A DNA stretch of 64,000 bases from NCBI RefSeq assembly GCF_014655595.1, contig NZ_BNBL01000008.1, positions 62,001 through 126,000 on the forward strand, given 5' to 3'. Of the stretch, positions 8,578 to 17,114 are shown one piece after another. How positions within the stretch are numbered: position 1 is the first letter of the stretch; each line of letters opens with the position of its first letter. The translations under genes and the position numbers were made by a program. The notes beneath the pieces are model-generated. The model saw only the letters and a list, made by a program, of their open reading frames with translations, was not told where the DNA came from and ran no database searches. This DNA comes from Streptomyces griseocarneus (GTDB lineage: Bacteria; Actinomycetota; Actinomycetes; Streptomycetales; Streptomycetaceae).

Positions 8578-9308
8578 CCCGCATCCTCGTCGTGGAGGAC
8601 GATCCCGACCTCGGCCTCGCCCTGCGCGTCCTGCTCACCCGCGCCGGCTACGAGGTGGCCCACGCCGACGACGGCCGCGAGGCCCTGCGGCTGCTGTTCG
8701 CCGAGCGGCCGGGCCTGCTGCTCCTGGACATCGGGCTGCCCGGCCTCGACGGCTGGGAGGTGCTCGAGCGCACCCGGGACATGAGCGACCTGCCCGTCCT
8801 GCTGCTCACCGCCCGCGGCGCCGAGAGCGACCGCGTGCGCGGACTGCGCGCCGGCGCGGACGACTACCTGCCCAAGCCCTTCGGCAACGACGAGCTGCTG
8901 GCCCGGGTCGAGGCCCTGCTGCGGCGCAGCGCCCCCGCCCGCTGGGCGGGGGACTCCTTCGGCGGCGACGGGCTGCGGCTGGTGCCCGAGCGGCGCTCGG
9001 CCGTCTGGCAGGGGCACGAGGCGCGGCTCAGCGACATCGAGTACCGGCTGCTGCAGGTGCTCGTCCGCAACCGGGGCCGGGTGATCACCACCGACCAGCT
9101 GCTCGACCGGGTGTGGGACGACCCGGAGGGCACGGGCCGGGAACGGGTGAAGTTCGCGGTGCTGCGGCTGCGGCGCAAGCTGCGCCAGGCCGCCGGGGAC
9201 GAGGCCGCCGACCCGCTGGAGGCCGTGCGCGGCCTGGGCTACCGCTACCGCGCGCCGGACGGGCCGGGCGGCGGCGCGGCGGGCGGGCAGGGGGCCGAAG
9301 GTCCCTGA
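8574..9308 (+). CDS. OmpR/PhoB-family response regulator
   Basis: DNA-binding partner of the upstream kinase, 244 aa. The receiver domain has acidic pocket E8/D9/D10, phospho-acceptor D52 (LLLLDIGLPG), Thr in LLLTARG and Lys in LPKPF. The C-terminal winged-helix trans_reg_c domain (residues 125-230) includes LSDIEYRLLQVLVRNRG and GLGYRYR. A Gly/Ala-rich tail follows. The start follows a triplicated RBS junction, so its translation is coupled to the preceding reading frames. Given its position, the downstream epimerase/glycosyltransferase genes are candidate targets (inference). Confidence 0.93.
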   Translation: MTRILVVEDDPDLGLALRVLLTRAGYEVAHADDGREALRLLFAERPGLLLLDIGLPGLDGWEVLERTRDMSDLPVLLLTARGAESDRVRGLRAGADDYLPKPFGNDELLARVEALLRRSAPARWAGDSFGGDGLRLVPERRSAVWQGHEARLSDIEYRLLQVLVRNRGRVITTDQLLDRVWDDPEGTGRERVKFAVLRLRRKLRQAAGDEAADPLEAVRGLGYRYRAPDGPGGGAAGGQGAEGP

Positions 9309-9438
9309 CCCGGCCGGGACCTAGGTCACCGATCATCGAGTCGCAACCGTCCGGCAACCGAAGGCCCCCCGGAAGGGCAACCGGGGAACCGCAGGCTCTG
9401 GTGCTGTCACTACACGCCAGCAGCCCCAGGAGTCCCTC
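9309..9438 (+). promoter_or_regulatory. Leader upstream of the epimerase with palindrome and AACCG repeats
   Basis: Holds the perfect palindrome GACCTAGGTC (9318-9327) and repeats of GCAACCG at 9343, 9354 and 9377, with a related GAACCG at 9386. CCCCGG and CCGGGG flank an 8-nt loop and can form a 6-bp hairpin. It may be an operator array or a structured leader. Confidence 0.4.
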
Positions 9439-10569
9439 GTGCAGCCCCTGCCCCCGCGGAGTGTCGCCGTCGTCCTCGGTACCCGGCCCGAGCTGGTCAA
9501 GCTCACCGACCTCGTGCGCCTGCTGGGCCCTGCGGCCCACCTGGTGCACACCGGACAGCACTACGACGAGGAGCTGTCGGGCCGCTTCCTGACCGAGCTG
9601 GGCCTGCCCGAGCCGACCTTCCTGACCGGCGTCGGCGGCCGGCCGCGCGCGGTGCAGATATCCGCCGCCCTCGCCCAGCTCGACGCGCTCTTCACCGCCG
9701 AGCCGCCGCTGGCCGTCGTCGTCCAGGGCGACACCAACGCAGCCCTCGCCGGCGCCCTGGCCGCCAACGCCCGCGGCATCCCCCTGGTGCACGTCGAGGC
9801 GGGCCTGCGCAGCCACGACCGCAACATGCCCGAGGAGCACAACCGGGTCCTGATCGACCGCATCGCCGACGTGCTGTGCGCCGCCACCGAGGACAACCGC
9901 GCGAACCTGCTCGCCGAGGGCGTCGAGGACGCCCGCATCGCCGTCACCGGCAACACCGTCGTCGAGGCCGTGCGCAACCAGCTGCCCGGCGAGCGGGAGC
10001 GCGCCGCGCTCCTGGCCCGGCACGGGCTCGTGGCCGACGGCTACGTCCTGGCCACCGTGCACCGCCCCGAGAACACCGACTCGGCCGAGGCGCTGCGGGC
10101 GATCCTGCGCGAGCTGGGCGCCCTCGCCGCCGCCGACCGCCCGGTCGTGCTGCCGCTGCACCCGCGCACCCGGGCCCGCGTGGAGGCCGCCGGCCTCACG
10201 GACCTGCTGGCCCCGCTCACGGTGACCGCTCCCCTGGGCTACTCCGAGTTCCTCGCCCTGGCCCGCCACTCCGCGCTGCTGGTGTCCGACTCCGGCGGCA
10301 TCCAGGAGGAGTGCACGGTCCTGGGCCGCCCGCTGGTGGTCGTCCGCCGCTCCACGGAGCGGCCGGAGGCCATGGCGGACTTCGCGGACCTGGTCGAGCC
10401 GGGCGCCGCCATCGGCGCGGCCGCGCGCCGCCGCCTCGCGGAGGGTGCGGCGGGCCTGGAGCGCCTCGCGGCGCTTCCCAGCCCGTTCGGCGACGGTCTC
10501 GCGTCGGACCGCATCGTCACGCTGCTGGTCGCGATCGGCGCGCCGCGGCAACTGGCTGCCGCGGCGTAA
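9439..10569 (+). CDS. wecB: UDP-N-acetylglucosamine 2-epimerase (non-hydrolysing) homologue
   Basis: Predicted to interconvert UDP-GlcNAc and UDP-ManNAc, supplying a ManNAc-type sugar for envelope glycans. The 376-aa GT-B-fold protein carries family motifs in order: GTRPELVKL, HTGQHYDEELS, VQGDTNAALAGALAA, HVEAGLRS, PEEHNRVLIDRIAD, VTGNTVVEAV, TVHRPENTD and DSGGIQEE. The GTG start is preceded by CAGGAG. It sits between a two-component system and a processive glycosyltransferase, which argues for dedicated polysaccharide synthesis. Epimerase identity is strong; substrate range is inferred. Confidence 0.88.
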   Translation: MQPLPPRSVAVVLGTRPELVKLTDLVRLLGPAAHLVHTGQHYDEELSGRFLTELGLPEPTFLTGVGGRPRAVQISAALAQLDALFTAEPPLAVVVQGDTNAALAGALAANARGIPLVHVEAGLRSHDRNMPEEHNRVLIDRIADVLCAATEDNRANLLAEGVEDARIAVTGNTVVEAVRNQLPGERERAALLARHGLVADGYVLATVHRPENTDSAEALRAILRELGALAAADRPVVLPLHPRTRARVEAAGLTDLLAPLTVTAPLGYSEFLALARHSALLVSDSGGIQEECTVLGRPLVVVRRSTERPEAMADFADLVEPGAAIGAAARRRLAEGAAGLERLAALPSPFGDGLASDRIVTLLVAIGAPRQLAAAA

Positions 10570-10629
10570 AACGCCCGGCCCAGCCGCCCGTACCGCCCCG
10601 CCCCCGCGTTCCAGGAGTCTCGCCCCCGT

Positions 10630-11994
10630 ATGTTCTCCAGTCCCTTCCTCCTCGTCTTCCCCTTCTTCCTCCTGCTGTGCTTCCTGCTCTACTGGGCCGG
10701 CGCGCGGCACGCGTACACGCGCCGCCCCGCCGTCGAGAACGGCGACCCGCACGCCTTCGACTGGCACTTCTTCGTGCCCTGCCGGGACGAGGAGGCCGTG
10801 GTCGGCACCACCGTGAGCCGGCTGCGCGCCGACCACCCGGGTGCGCACGTGTGGGTCATCGACGACGACAGCGACGACCGCACCGGCGCGATCGTGGCCG
10901 CGCTGGCCGACGAGGACCGTCGCGTCCACCTCGTCCGCCGGCACCGCCCCCACGCCCGCCAGGGCAAGGGCGCGGCCCTGAACGCCGCGTACGACGAGCT
11001 GAACCAGTTCCTGTCCAAGGACACCGACCGCGAGCGCGCCGTGGTGTGCGTCATCGACGCCGACGGGCAGCTCGACCCGCACGCCCTGGCCCGCGTCAGC
11101 GGCCCGCAGGGCTTCGGCGACCCGGAGACCGGCGGCGTGCAGGTCAGCGTCCGGATGCGCAACACCGACGACCCGCGGCCGCTGGCCGACGCCGGCCGGC
11201 TCCGCAACGCCTTCGCCCGCCTGCTGGTGCGCATGCAGGACATGGAGTTCTCCGTCTCCAACGCCGGCATGCAGCTGCTGCGCGGCCGCACCGGCTCCGT
11301 GGGCCTCGGCGGCAACGGCCAGTTCACCCGGCTGTCCTCGCTCGACCGCATAGCCGCCGCCGAGCGCCGCCCCTGGCAGCGCGGCGCGCTGCTGGAGGAC
11401 TACGAGCTGGGCCTGCACATGATCCTCACCGGTGACCGGATAACCCATATGGCCGACACCTGGGTCTCCCAGGAGGGCCTGCCGCACGGCCGCCGCTTCC
11501 TGACCCAGCGCACCCGCTGGGCCCAGGGCAACCTGCAGTGCGTCCGCTACGCGCCGCGCATCGTCTCCTCCCGCCACTACGGCGGCAAGGGCGTGCTGGA
11601 GACGCTCTACACCTTCCTGCAGCCCGTGGCCCACCTGGTCACGCTCGCGCTGTGCGCCGTGATGTTCGCCCTCCTCGGCCTCACGGCCGCCCGGGACGGC
11701 GTGGGCGAGGCCTTCGGCGGCATGCTGGCCCTGTGGCCGCTGGTGCTGGCGCTGGCCGTGGTGTCCGTGCTGCCGTTCGTGCTGTGGGGCCCGGTCTACC
11801 GCCGCGACCGGGCGTCCGACCGGTCGATGCTGACCGCCCTGCTGTGGGGGCTGGCACTGTGGCTGTACGCGTACCACCTCTTCCCGGCCTCCGCCCGCGG
11901 GTTCGCCCGCATGCTGCGGGGCCGCAACGGCTGGGCCAAGACGCGCCGCAACGCCGAGCGCGTGGAGTCGGGCCCGGTGGCCATCGAGGCCTGA
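10630..11994 (+). CDS. Processive family 2 glycosyltransferase (membrane synthase)
   Basis: Likely polymerises a sugar and extrudes the chain, like cellulose, hyaluronan or chitin synthases. An N-terminal membrane helix (residues 4-24) is followed by a GT-A domain with VWVIDDDSDD, the DxD site in VIDADGQLD, the acceptor/base segment LLEDYELG and the processivity motif QRTRW (QxxRW). Three C-terminal hydrophobic segments (about residues 330-425) form the rest of the channel. 454 aa. The ATG follows CAGGAG. It is encoded directly after the epimerase, suggesting UDP-ManNAc or UDP-GlcNAc as donor (inference). No polysaccharide deacetylase or c-di-GMP PilZ domain is visible. Confidence 0.85.
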   Translation: MFSSPFLLVFPFFLLLCFLLYWAGARHAYTRRPAVENGDPHAFDWHFFVPCRDEEAVVGTTVSRLRADHPGAHVWVIDDDSDDRTGAIVAALADEDRRVHLVRRHRPHARQGKGAALNAAYDELNQFLSKDTDRERAVVCVIDADGQLDPHALARVSGPQGFGDPETGGVQVSVRMRNTDDPRPLADAGRLRNAFARLLVRMQDMEFSVSNAGMQLLRGRTGSVGLGGNGQFTRLSSLDRIAAAERRPWQRGALLEDYELGLHMILTGDRITHMADTWVSQEGLPHGRRFLTQRTRWAQGNLQCVRYAPRIVSSRHYGGKGVLETLYTFLQPVAHLVTLALCAVMFALLGLTAARDGVGEAFGGMLALWPLVLALAVVSVLPFVLWGPVYRRDRASDRSMLTALLWGLALWLYAYHLFPASARGFARMLRGRNGWAKTRRNAERVESGPVAIEA

Positions 11995-12009
11995 GCCCCC
12001 GTCATGAGT

Positions 12010-12029
12010 TCGGTCACAGAAATGACCGA
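12010..12029 (+). promoter_or_regulatory. Inverted repeat upstream of the polytopic membrane gene
   Basis: TCGGTCA (12010-12016) and TGACCGA (12023-12029) form a perfect 7-bp inverted repeat with a 6-nt spacer, 16 bp past the glycosyltransferase stop. It could be a hairpin or an operator. Confidence 0.45.
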
Positions 12030-12080
12030 CGGGACAACTTTGCGTGCCGTTCCGCCATCTGACCGCCGGTGATATCTATG

Positions 12081-12097
12081 CCCGGAACGGTTCCGGG
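12081..12097 (+). promoter_or_regulatory. 17-bp perfect palindrome at the translation start region
   Basis: CCCGGAAC-G-GTTCCGGG is a perfect 8-bp inverted repeat with a one-base centre, ending 18 bp before the preferred GTG. The half CGGAACGG recurs at 12101. It is a candidate operator, or a hairpin controlling translation. Confidence 0.5.
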
Positions 12098-12114
12098 TGG
12101 CGGAACGGAGCGTT

Positions 12115-13344
12115 GTGCGAATACCGGAACTCAGCTCGCGGATGCACTTGCTGCTGCTCACCGCGTGGGCAGTGCTCTGGTTCATCGTCGTCGAGCCCAG
12201 CGGCGGCTTCTCCTGGCACTACCTGCGCACCGGCGGTGAGCTGATCTACGAGGGCGGCTCCTCGGGCGACGGCGGGCTCAACCTCTACGCCCGCCACCCC
12301 GAGCTGCAGATGGGCCCCGTCAGCTTCCTGGTGGCGGGGCTGTTCAACCCCTTCCCGGCCCAGGTCGGGCAGGTGCTGGCCGAGGCCTTCATGTCGGGCC
12401 TGGGCCTGGTGATCCTGGTCCTCGCCGGCCGCAGCGCCGCCCGCCACTTCCTGGGCACCGGCACCAACCACCAGCGGCTGCGGCAGCGGGTGCTCGTCGC
12501 GGGCCTGGCCTTCATCCCCATGTGGATCGAGGTGTCGGTCCGCTTCGCCCATCTGGACGACGTCCTCGCGCTGTTCTTCACCGCGCTCGCGGTCTACTAC
12601 CTCACGCGCTGCAACGCGGCCGCGACCGGCATCTGCATGGCCCTGGCCCTGGACTCCAAGCCCACCGCGCTGGCGTTCCTGCCGCTGCTGCTGGCCCTGC
12701 CGAAGGAGCGGTGGCTGCGCGCGGGCCTGTGGTGCGTGGGACTGGTGGCGGTGGCGTGGCTGCCGTTCTTCATCGTCGACCCGCAGTCGTTCGCCGCGGC
12801 GAAGTTCACCATCCCCAACAACCCGGCGTCCGCGCTGCGCTGGCTGGGCGCCAACGACCCCGAGACCCCCCACTGGGCCCGGCCCGCCCAGGCCGCGCTC
12901 GGTCTGGGCCTGGGCGCGATCGCCGTCTGGCGCGGCCGGTGGGCGGCGGTGGTGCTGCTGGGCGCCAACGCCCGCATCGTCCTGGACCCCAGCGTCTACA
13001 CCTACTACACCGCCTCCGTGCTGCTGGGCACCCTGCTGTGGGACGTGTGCGGTCAGCGGCGGCTGGTGCCGTGGTGGAGCTGGATCGCGCTGCTGGTGCT
13101 CTACGGCAGCGTGTTCGTCGTGCCGGACGAGTCGGTCAAGGGCCTGATCCGGCTGGGGTTCGTGGTGGTCTCGACGGCGTACGTGCTGTTCGCGCCCGTA
13201 CGCGACCGCCGGGACCGGAACCAGCACAGGCCCCTCGACCGGGTGGACGAGGAGCCTGTGGAGGGGCCGTGGGGCCCCATGTGGGATCCGGGTCGTACGA
13301 AGCCGTGGGCGCGCCCGGGCCGTACGGGACCCCGGGCGCGCTAG
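12115..13344 (+). CDS. Polytopic membrane protein, GT87/GT-C-like
   Basis: About 409 residues with eight to ten hydrophobic segments and a Pro/Arg/Trp-rich cytoplasmic tail. The pattern of a first helix followed by an external loop with acidic residues, and helices carrying ALALDSKPTALAFLPLLLAL, resembles GT-C/DUF2029 (GT87) polyprenyl-phosphate-dependent mannosyltransferases. I see no certain catalytic Asp pair, so the call is tentative; a permease-like role in export is an alternative. The GTG at 12115 is preferred (GGAG just upstream); GTG 12097 and ATG 12142 are possible. It closes the plus-strand polysaccharide block and converges on valS. Confidence 0.6.
   Translation: MRIPELSSRMHLLLLTAWAVLWFIVVEPSGGFSWHYLRTGGELIYEGGSSGDGGLNLYARHPELQMGPVSFLVAGLFNPFPAQVGQVLAEAFMSGLGLVILVLAGRSAARHFLGTGTNHQRLRQRVLVAGLAFIPMWIEVSVRFAHLDDVLALFFTALAVYYLTRCNAAATGICMALALDSKPTALAFLPLLLALPKERWLRAGLWCVGLVAVAWLPFFIVDPQSFAAAKFTIPNNPASALRWLGANDPETPHWARPAQAALGLGLGAIAVWRGRWAAVVLLGANARIVLDPSVYTYYTASVLLGTLLWDVCGQRRLVPWWSWIALLVLYGSVFVVPDESVKGLIRLGFVVVSTAYVLFAPVRDRRDRNQHRPLDRVDEEPVEGPWGPMWDPGRTKPWARPGRTGPRAR
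13309..13341. terminator. Bidirectional hairpin inside the gene end
   Basis: Perfect 11-bp stem GCGCGCCCGGG (13309-13319) / CCCGGGCGCGC (13331-13341). It is built into the last codons of the membrane protein gene and faces the convergent valS end at 13369. Confidence 0.65.
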
Positions 13345-13368
13345 CCCTCGAACGTCTGCCCGGGGGCG

Positions 13369-15990
13369 TCAGCCCTTGGGCAGGCCCTCGAGCTGGGCGG
13401 TGATCCGCTCGATGTCGGCCTCGGCCTTCGACAGACGCGTGCGGATCTTCTCCACGGCCGCCTCGGCGGCCTTGGCGAGGAACGCCTCGTTGCCGAGCTT
13501 GGCCGTGCACTGCGCCTTGTCCTTCTCGGCCGCGGCCAGCGCCTTGGCCAGGCGCTTGCGCTCGGCCTCGACGTCGATCGTGCCGGACAGGTCGAGGGCG
13601 ACCGTGGCACCGGCGATCGTCAGGGTCGCGGTGGCGTGGAAGCCGTCCTCGGCCGGCTGCAGGCGCAGCAGCTGGCGGATCGCGCCCTCGTGGGCGGCGA
13701 GCGAGGTGCCGGACAGGTCCAGCTTCGCCGGGACGCGCTGACCGGGCTGGAGGCCCTGGTCGGAGCGGAAGCGGCGGACCTCGGTGATCACCTGCTGGAG
13801 GTTCTCGATCTCGGTCTCGGCCCCGGCGTCACGGAACCCGCTGTCCTTGGGCCAGTCGGCGACGACGACCGACTCCTTGCCGGTGAGCGTGGTCCACAGC
13901 GCCTCGGTGACGAAGGGCATCACCGGGTGCAGCAGCCGGAGCGTGACGTCGAGGACCTCGCCGAGCACGCGCGCGGAGACCTTGGCCGGCTCGCCGCCGC
14001 CCATGAACGTGGTCTTGGACAGCTCGACGTACCAGTCGAAGACCTCGTCCCACGCGAAGTGGTAGAGGGCGTCGGTGAGCTTGGCGAACTGGTAGTCGTC
14101 GTAGTACGCGTCGGCTTCCGCGATGGCGGCGTTGAGGCGGGAGAGGATCCAGCGGTCGGTGGCCGACAGCTCCTCGGCCGGCGGCAGCTCGCCCTCGACC
14201 GTGGCGCCGTTCATCAGCGCGAAGCGGGTGGCGTTCCAGATCTTGTTGGCGAAGTTGCGGGAGGCCTGGACCCAGTCCTCGCCGATCGGCACGTCGGTGC
14301 CCGGGTTCGCGCCCTTGGCCAGGGTGAAGCGGACGGCGTCGGAGCCGTACTCGTTCATCCAGTCCAGGGGGTCGACGGCGGTGCCCGACGACTTCGACAT
14401 CTTCTTGCCGAACTGGTCACGGACCAGACCGGTGAGCGCGATCGTGTGGAACGGCGGCTCGCCGTCCATCGCGTACAGGCCGAACATCATCATCCGGGCG
14501 ACCCAGAAGAAGATGATGTCGTGGCCCGTCAGCAGGACGTCGGTGGCGTAGAACTTCTCCAGGTCCGGGGTCTTCTCCGGCCAGCCGAGCGTGGAGAAGG
14601 GCCACAGACCGGAGGAGAACCAGGTGTCCAGGACGTCCGGGTCCTGCGTCCAGCCCTCGCCGGCCGGCGGCTGCTCGTCGGGACCGACGCAGACGGTCTC
14701 GCCGTCCGGGCCGTACCAGACGGGGATGCGGTGGCCCCACCACAGCTGGCGCGAGATGCACCAGTCGTGCATGTTGTCGACCCAGTCGAAGTAGCGCTTC
14801 GACATGTCGGCCGGGTGGATCTGGACCTTGCCGTCGCGCACGGCGTCGCCGGCCGCCTTGGCGAGCGGCTCGACCTTGACCCACCACTGCATGGACAGGC
14901 GCGGCTCGAGCGTCGTCTTGCAGCGCGAGCAGTGGCCGACGGAGTGGACGTACGGGCGCTTCTCGGCCACGATCCGGCCCTCGGCGCGCAGGGCGCCGAC
15001 GATCGCGGAACGGGCCTCGAAACGGTCCAGGCCGAGGAACGGGCCATGGACGGTGATCACGCCGCGCTCGTCCATGACCGTCATCGACTCCAGGCCGTGG
15101 CGCTGGCCGATGGCGAAGTCGTTGGGGTCGTGGGCCGGCGTGACCTTGACGGCGCCGGTGCCGAACTCGGGGTCGACGTGGGTGTCGGCGACGACCGGGA
15201 TCGAGCGGTCGGTCAGCGGCAGCTTGATCCGCTTGCCGATGAGGTGGGCGTAGCGCTCGTCGTCCGGGTGGACGGCCACGGCGGTGTCGCCCAGCATCGT
15301 CTCGGCCCGGGTCGTGGCGACGACCAGCGTGTCCTCGCCCTCGCCGTACGTGATGGAGACGAGCTCGCCGTCGTCGTCCTGGTACTCGACCTCGATGTCG
15401 GAGATCGCGGTGAGGCAGCGCGGGCACCAGTTGATGATGCGCTCGGCGCGGTAGATCAGCTCGTCGTCGTAGAGCTTCTTGAAGATCGTCTGGACGGCCT
15501 TGGAGAGGCCCTCGTCCATGGTGAAGCGCTCACGGCTCCAGTCGACGCCGTCACCGAGGCGGCGCATCTGGCCGAGGATCTTGCCGCCGTACTCCTCCTT
15601 CCACTGCCACACGCGCTCGGTGAACGCCTCGCGGCCCAGGTCGTGGCGGGAGACGCCCTCCTTGCCGAGCTCGCGCTCGACCACGTTCTGCGTGGCGATG
15701 CCGGCGTGGTCCATGCCCGGCAGCCACAGCGCCTCGAAGCCCTGCATGCGCTTGCGCCGGGTGAGGGCGTCCATCAGCGTGTGCTGGAAGGCGTGGCCCA
15801 GGTGGAGCGAGCCGGTGACGTTCGGCGGGGGGATGACGATGGTGTACGCGGGCTTGTCGCTCTTGGCATCGGCAGTGAAGTAACCGCGCTCTACCCAGCG
15901 CTCGTACAGCGGTCCCTCTACCGCGGCCGGCGCGTACTGGGTCGGCAGTTCGGGGGCGCTGTCTGGTGTCTGCTGAGTGTTCTCGGTCAC
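13369..15990 (-). CDS. valS: Valyl-tRNA synthetase
   Basis: Class I aminoacyl-tRNA synthetase charging tRNA-Val, with a CP1 editing domain. 873 aa, normal for the family. The HIGH-type motif PPPNVTGSLHLGH is near residue 53. The editing domain spans about 170-410 (AHDPNDFAIGQRHGL). The KMSKS loop GKKMSKSSGT is near residue 530, followed by an anticodon-binding helical domain and a C-terminal coiled coil (about 800-870, rich in Glu/Lys/Ala). A zinc-type pair lies in NWCPRCLTAISDIEV. ATG start with a short low-complexity leader. Housekeeping gene, transcribed towards the polysaccharide block. Confidence 0.98.
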   Translation of the reverse strand: MTENTQQTPDSAPELPTQYAPAAVEGPLYERWVERGYFTADAKSDKPAYTIVIPPPNVTGSLHLGHAFQHTLMDALTRRKRMQGFEALWLPGMDHAGIATQNVVERELGKEGVSRHDLGREAFTERVWQWKEEYGGKILGQMRRLGDGVDWSRERFTMDEGLSKAVQTIFKKLYDDELIYRAERIINWCPRCLTAISDIEVEYQDDDGELVSITYGEGEDTLVVATTRAETMLGDTAVAVHPDDERYAHLIGKRIKLPLTDRSIPVVADTHVDPEFGTGAVKVTPAHDPNDFAIGQRHGLESMTVMDERGVITVHGPFLGLDRFEARSAIVGALRAEGRIVAEKRPYVHSVGHCSRCKTTLEPRLSMQWWVKVEPLAKAAGDAVRDGKVQIHPADMSKRYFDWVDNMHDWCISRQLWWGHRIPVWYGPDGETVCVGPDEQPPAGEGWTQDPDVLDTWFSSGLWPFSTLGWPEKTPDLEKFYATDVLLTGHDIIFFWVARMMMFGLYAMDGEPPFHTIALTGLVRDQFGKKMSKSSGTAVDPLDWMNEYGSDAVRFTLAKGANPGTDVPIGEDWVQASRNFANKIWNATRFALMNGATVEGELPPAEELSATDRWILSRLNAAIAEADAYYDDYQFAKLTDALYHFAWDEVFDWYVELSKTTFMGGGEPAKVSARVLGEVLDVTLRLLHPVMPFVTEALWTTLTGKESVVVADWPKDSGFRDAGAETEIENLQQVITEVRRFRSDQGLQPGQRVPAKLDLSGTSLAAHEGAIRQLLRLQPAEDGFHATATLTIAGATVALDLSGTIDVEAERKRLAKALAAAEKDKAQCTAKLGNEAFLAKAAEAAVEKIRTRLSKAEADIERITAQLEGLPKG

Positions 15991-16065
15991 GGGGGGAATT
16001 CTACGGGGCGGGGGTGACAGCTCACGAACCCGTTTCCGCCCCGGCCCGGCCCCGCCGTAAGCGAC

Positions 16066-16087
16066 GGATAAACGATCGTGAAGGATG
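16066..16087 (+). promoter_or_regulatory. Conserved upstream element, copy 1
   Basis: A 22-bp element beginning GGATAAACGATC and ending GAAGGATG, 34 bp before the first of four paralogous genes. It matches the element at 18144-18165 in 17 of 22 positions, and similarity continues downstream (ACC, then TGTCG, then GAG). Likely promoter or regulator site. Confidence 0.45.
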
Positions 16088-16121
16088 GCCTACCCATGTC
16101 GGTCGAGTCGCAGAGGCAACG

Positions 16122-17036
16122 ATGAGCCACCAGCAGCCGGGCCCGTACGGAGGCGGCATATCGCCGCAGCCGCCTCAGCAGCCGACCCCCTACGGACAGC
16201 CCGGCGGGTACGGACAGCAGGGTGCGTACGGGCAGCCCGGCGCCTACGGGCAGCAGCCCGGCGGCTACGGCTATCCCGGTCCGTACGGCCATCCGGGGAT
16301 GCAGCAGGCTCCGTACCCGGCTCAGTACCCGGCTCCGTACCCGCCGCCGGTCCCGCCGCACGGCGGCGGCAAGGGCAAGGCCATCGGCATCGCGCTCGGC
16401 GCGGTGATCGTCGTCGGTGCCGTCGTGATCGGCGGCTTCCTCTTCTTCGCGGGCGGCAGCTCGGTCCCCGACGACGGCAAGCGCTACAAGCTGACGACGC
16501 CGGAGAAGGTCGTCGGCGAGTACGAGCTGGACCGCGAGGCGAAGCTGCCGGAGTTCGGCGCGGCCGCGAAGGACGACCTCAGGGGCATGGGGGTGGCCGA
16601 CCCCGAGACCGTCACGGGGGTGTACCAGACCCCCGGCGCGAAGCTCACCGGCAAGCAGCTCAGGTTCATGGGCGCCTGGGGACGCATCAAGAAGCCCGAG
16701 GCCGTGGTGGACAACATGCTCACCGGCATGCGCACCGCCAACAGCAAGAAGTCCAGCCAGCTGGAGCTCACCGGCAGCCCGAGGACGGTCTCCCCGAGCG
16801 GCTTCGACGACGGCGTGATGAAGTGCCAGGCGGTCCGTCTGGTAGCCGCCAACACGCCGGGCGGCGAGCACCCCATGATGCAGCTGTGCGTCTGGGCCGA
16901 CCACAGCACCACCGCGGCGGTGTTCTCCGTCGACATGGCAACCGCCATGGCGGGCAAGGAGACATCACTGGACGAAGCGGGCCAGCTCACCGCGAAGCTC
17001 CGCCAGGACCTGCGGGTGGAGATCCCGAAGAAGTAG
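16122..17036 (+). CDS. Pro/Gly/Tyr-rich single-pass membrane protein, paralogue 1
   Basis: First of four tandem paralogues. It has 304 aa from an ATG with GAGG upstream; an in-frame open stretch back to 15966 is rejected as it crosses the promoter. Residues 1-80 are cytoplasmic low complexity with PYGQ-type repeats. GGGKGK precedes one membrane helix (about 87-109). Residues 115-304 are external, starting KRYKLTTPEKVVGEYELD. The external part has exactly two cysteines (MKCQ and QLCVWAD), presumably a disulfide, and ends LTAKLRQDLRVEIPKK. It pairs most closely with paralogue 2. No function is known to me; a sensor or wall-associated role is speculation. Confidence 0.85.
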   Translation: MSHQQPGPYGGGISPQPPQQPTPYGQPGGYGQQGAYGQPGAYGQQPGGYGYPGPYGHPGMQQAPYPAQYPAPYPPPVPPHGGGKGKAIGIALGAVIVVGAVVIGGFLFFAGGSSVPDDGKRYKLTTPEKVVGEYELDREAKLPEFGAAAKDDLRGMGVADPETVTGVYQTPGAKLTGKQLRFMGAWGRIKKPEAVVDNMLTGMRTANSKKSSQLELTGSPRTVSPSGFDDGVMKCQAVRLVAANTPGGEHPMMQLCVWADHSTTAAVFSVDMATAMAGKETSLDEAGQLTAKLRQDLRVEIPKK

Positions 17037-17038
17037 CG

Positions 17039-17060
17039 CGACGCGCCATCGGCGAGGATG
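17039..17060 (+). promoter_or_regulatory. Conserved upstream element, copy 2
   Basis: Shares GCCATC and AGGATG with the copies before paralogues 1 and 3 (16 of 22 positions identical to the copy at 18144). It begins just after the paralogue 1 stop and ends 54 bp before paralogue 2. Confidence 0.35.
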
Positions 17061-17114
17061 GCGCGCAACCGTACCGCCGCGAGTCCCGTGGCGGTGAGAG
17101 ACGCGAAGGCAACG

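Noticed and set aside
9309..9438. Known riboswitch class (c-di-AMP, glycine or cobalamin)
   Set aside because: Repeats and a hairpin are present, but I could not match conserved core sequences of any class; listed only as an unassigned leader.
13636..16017. 793-codon plus-strand open frame
   Set aside because: Antisense of valS; its composition is that of a mirrored GC-rich gene.
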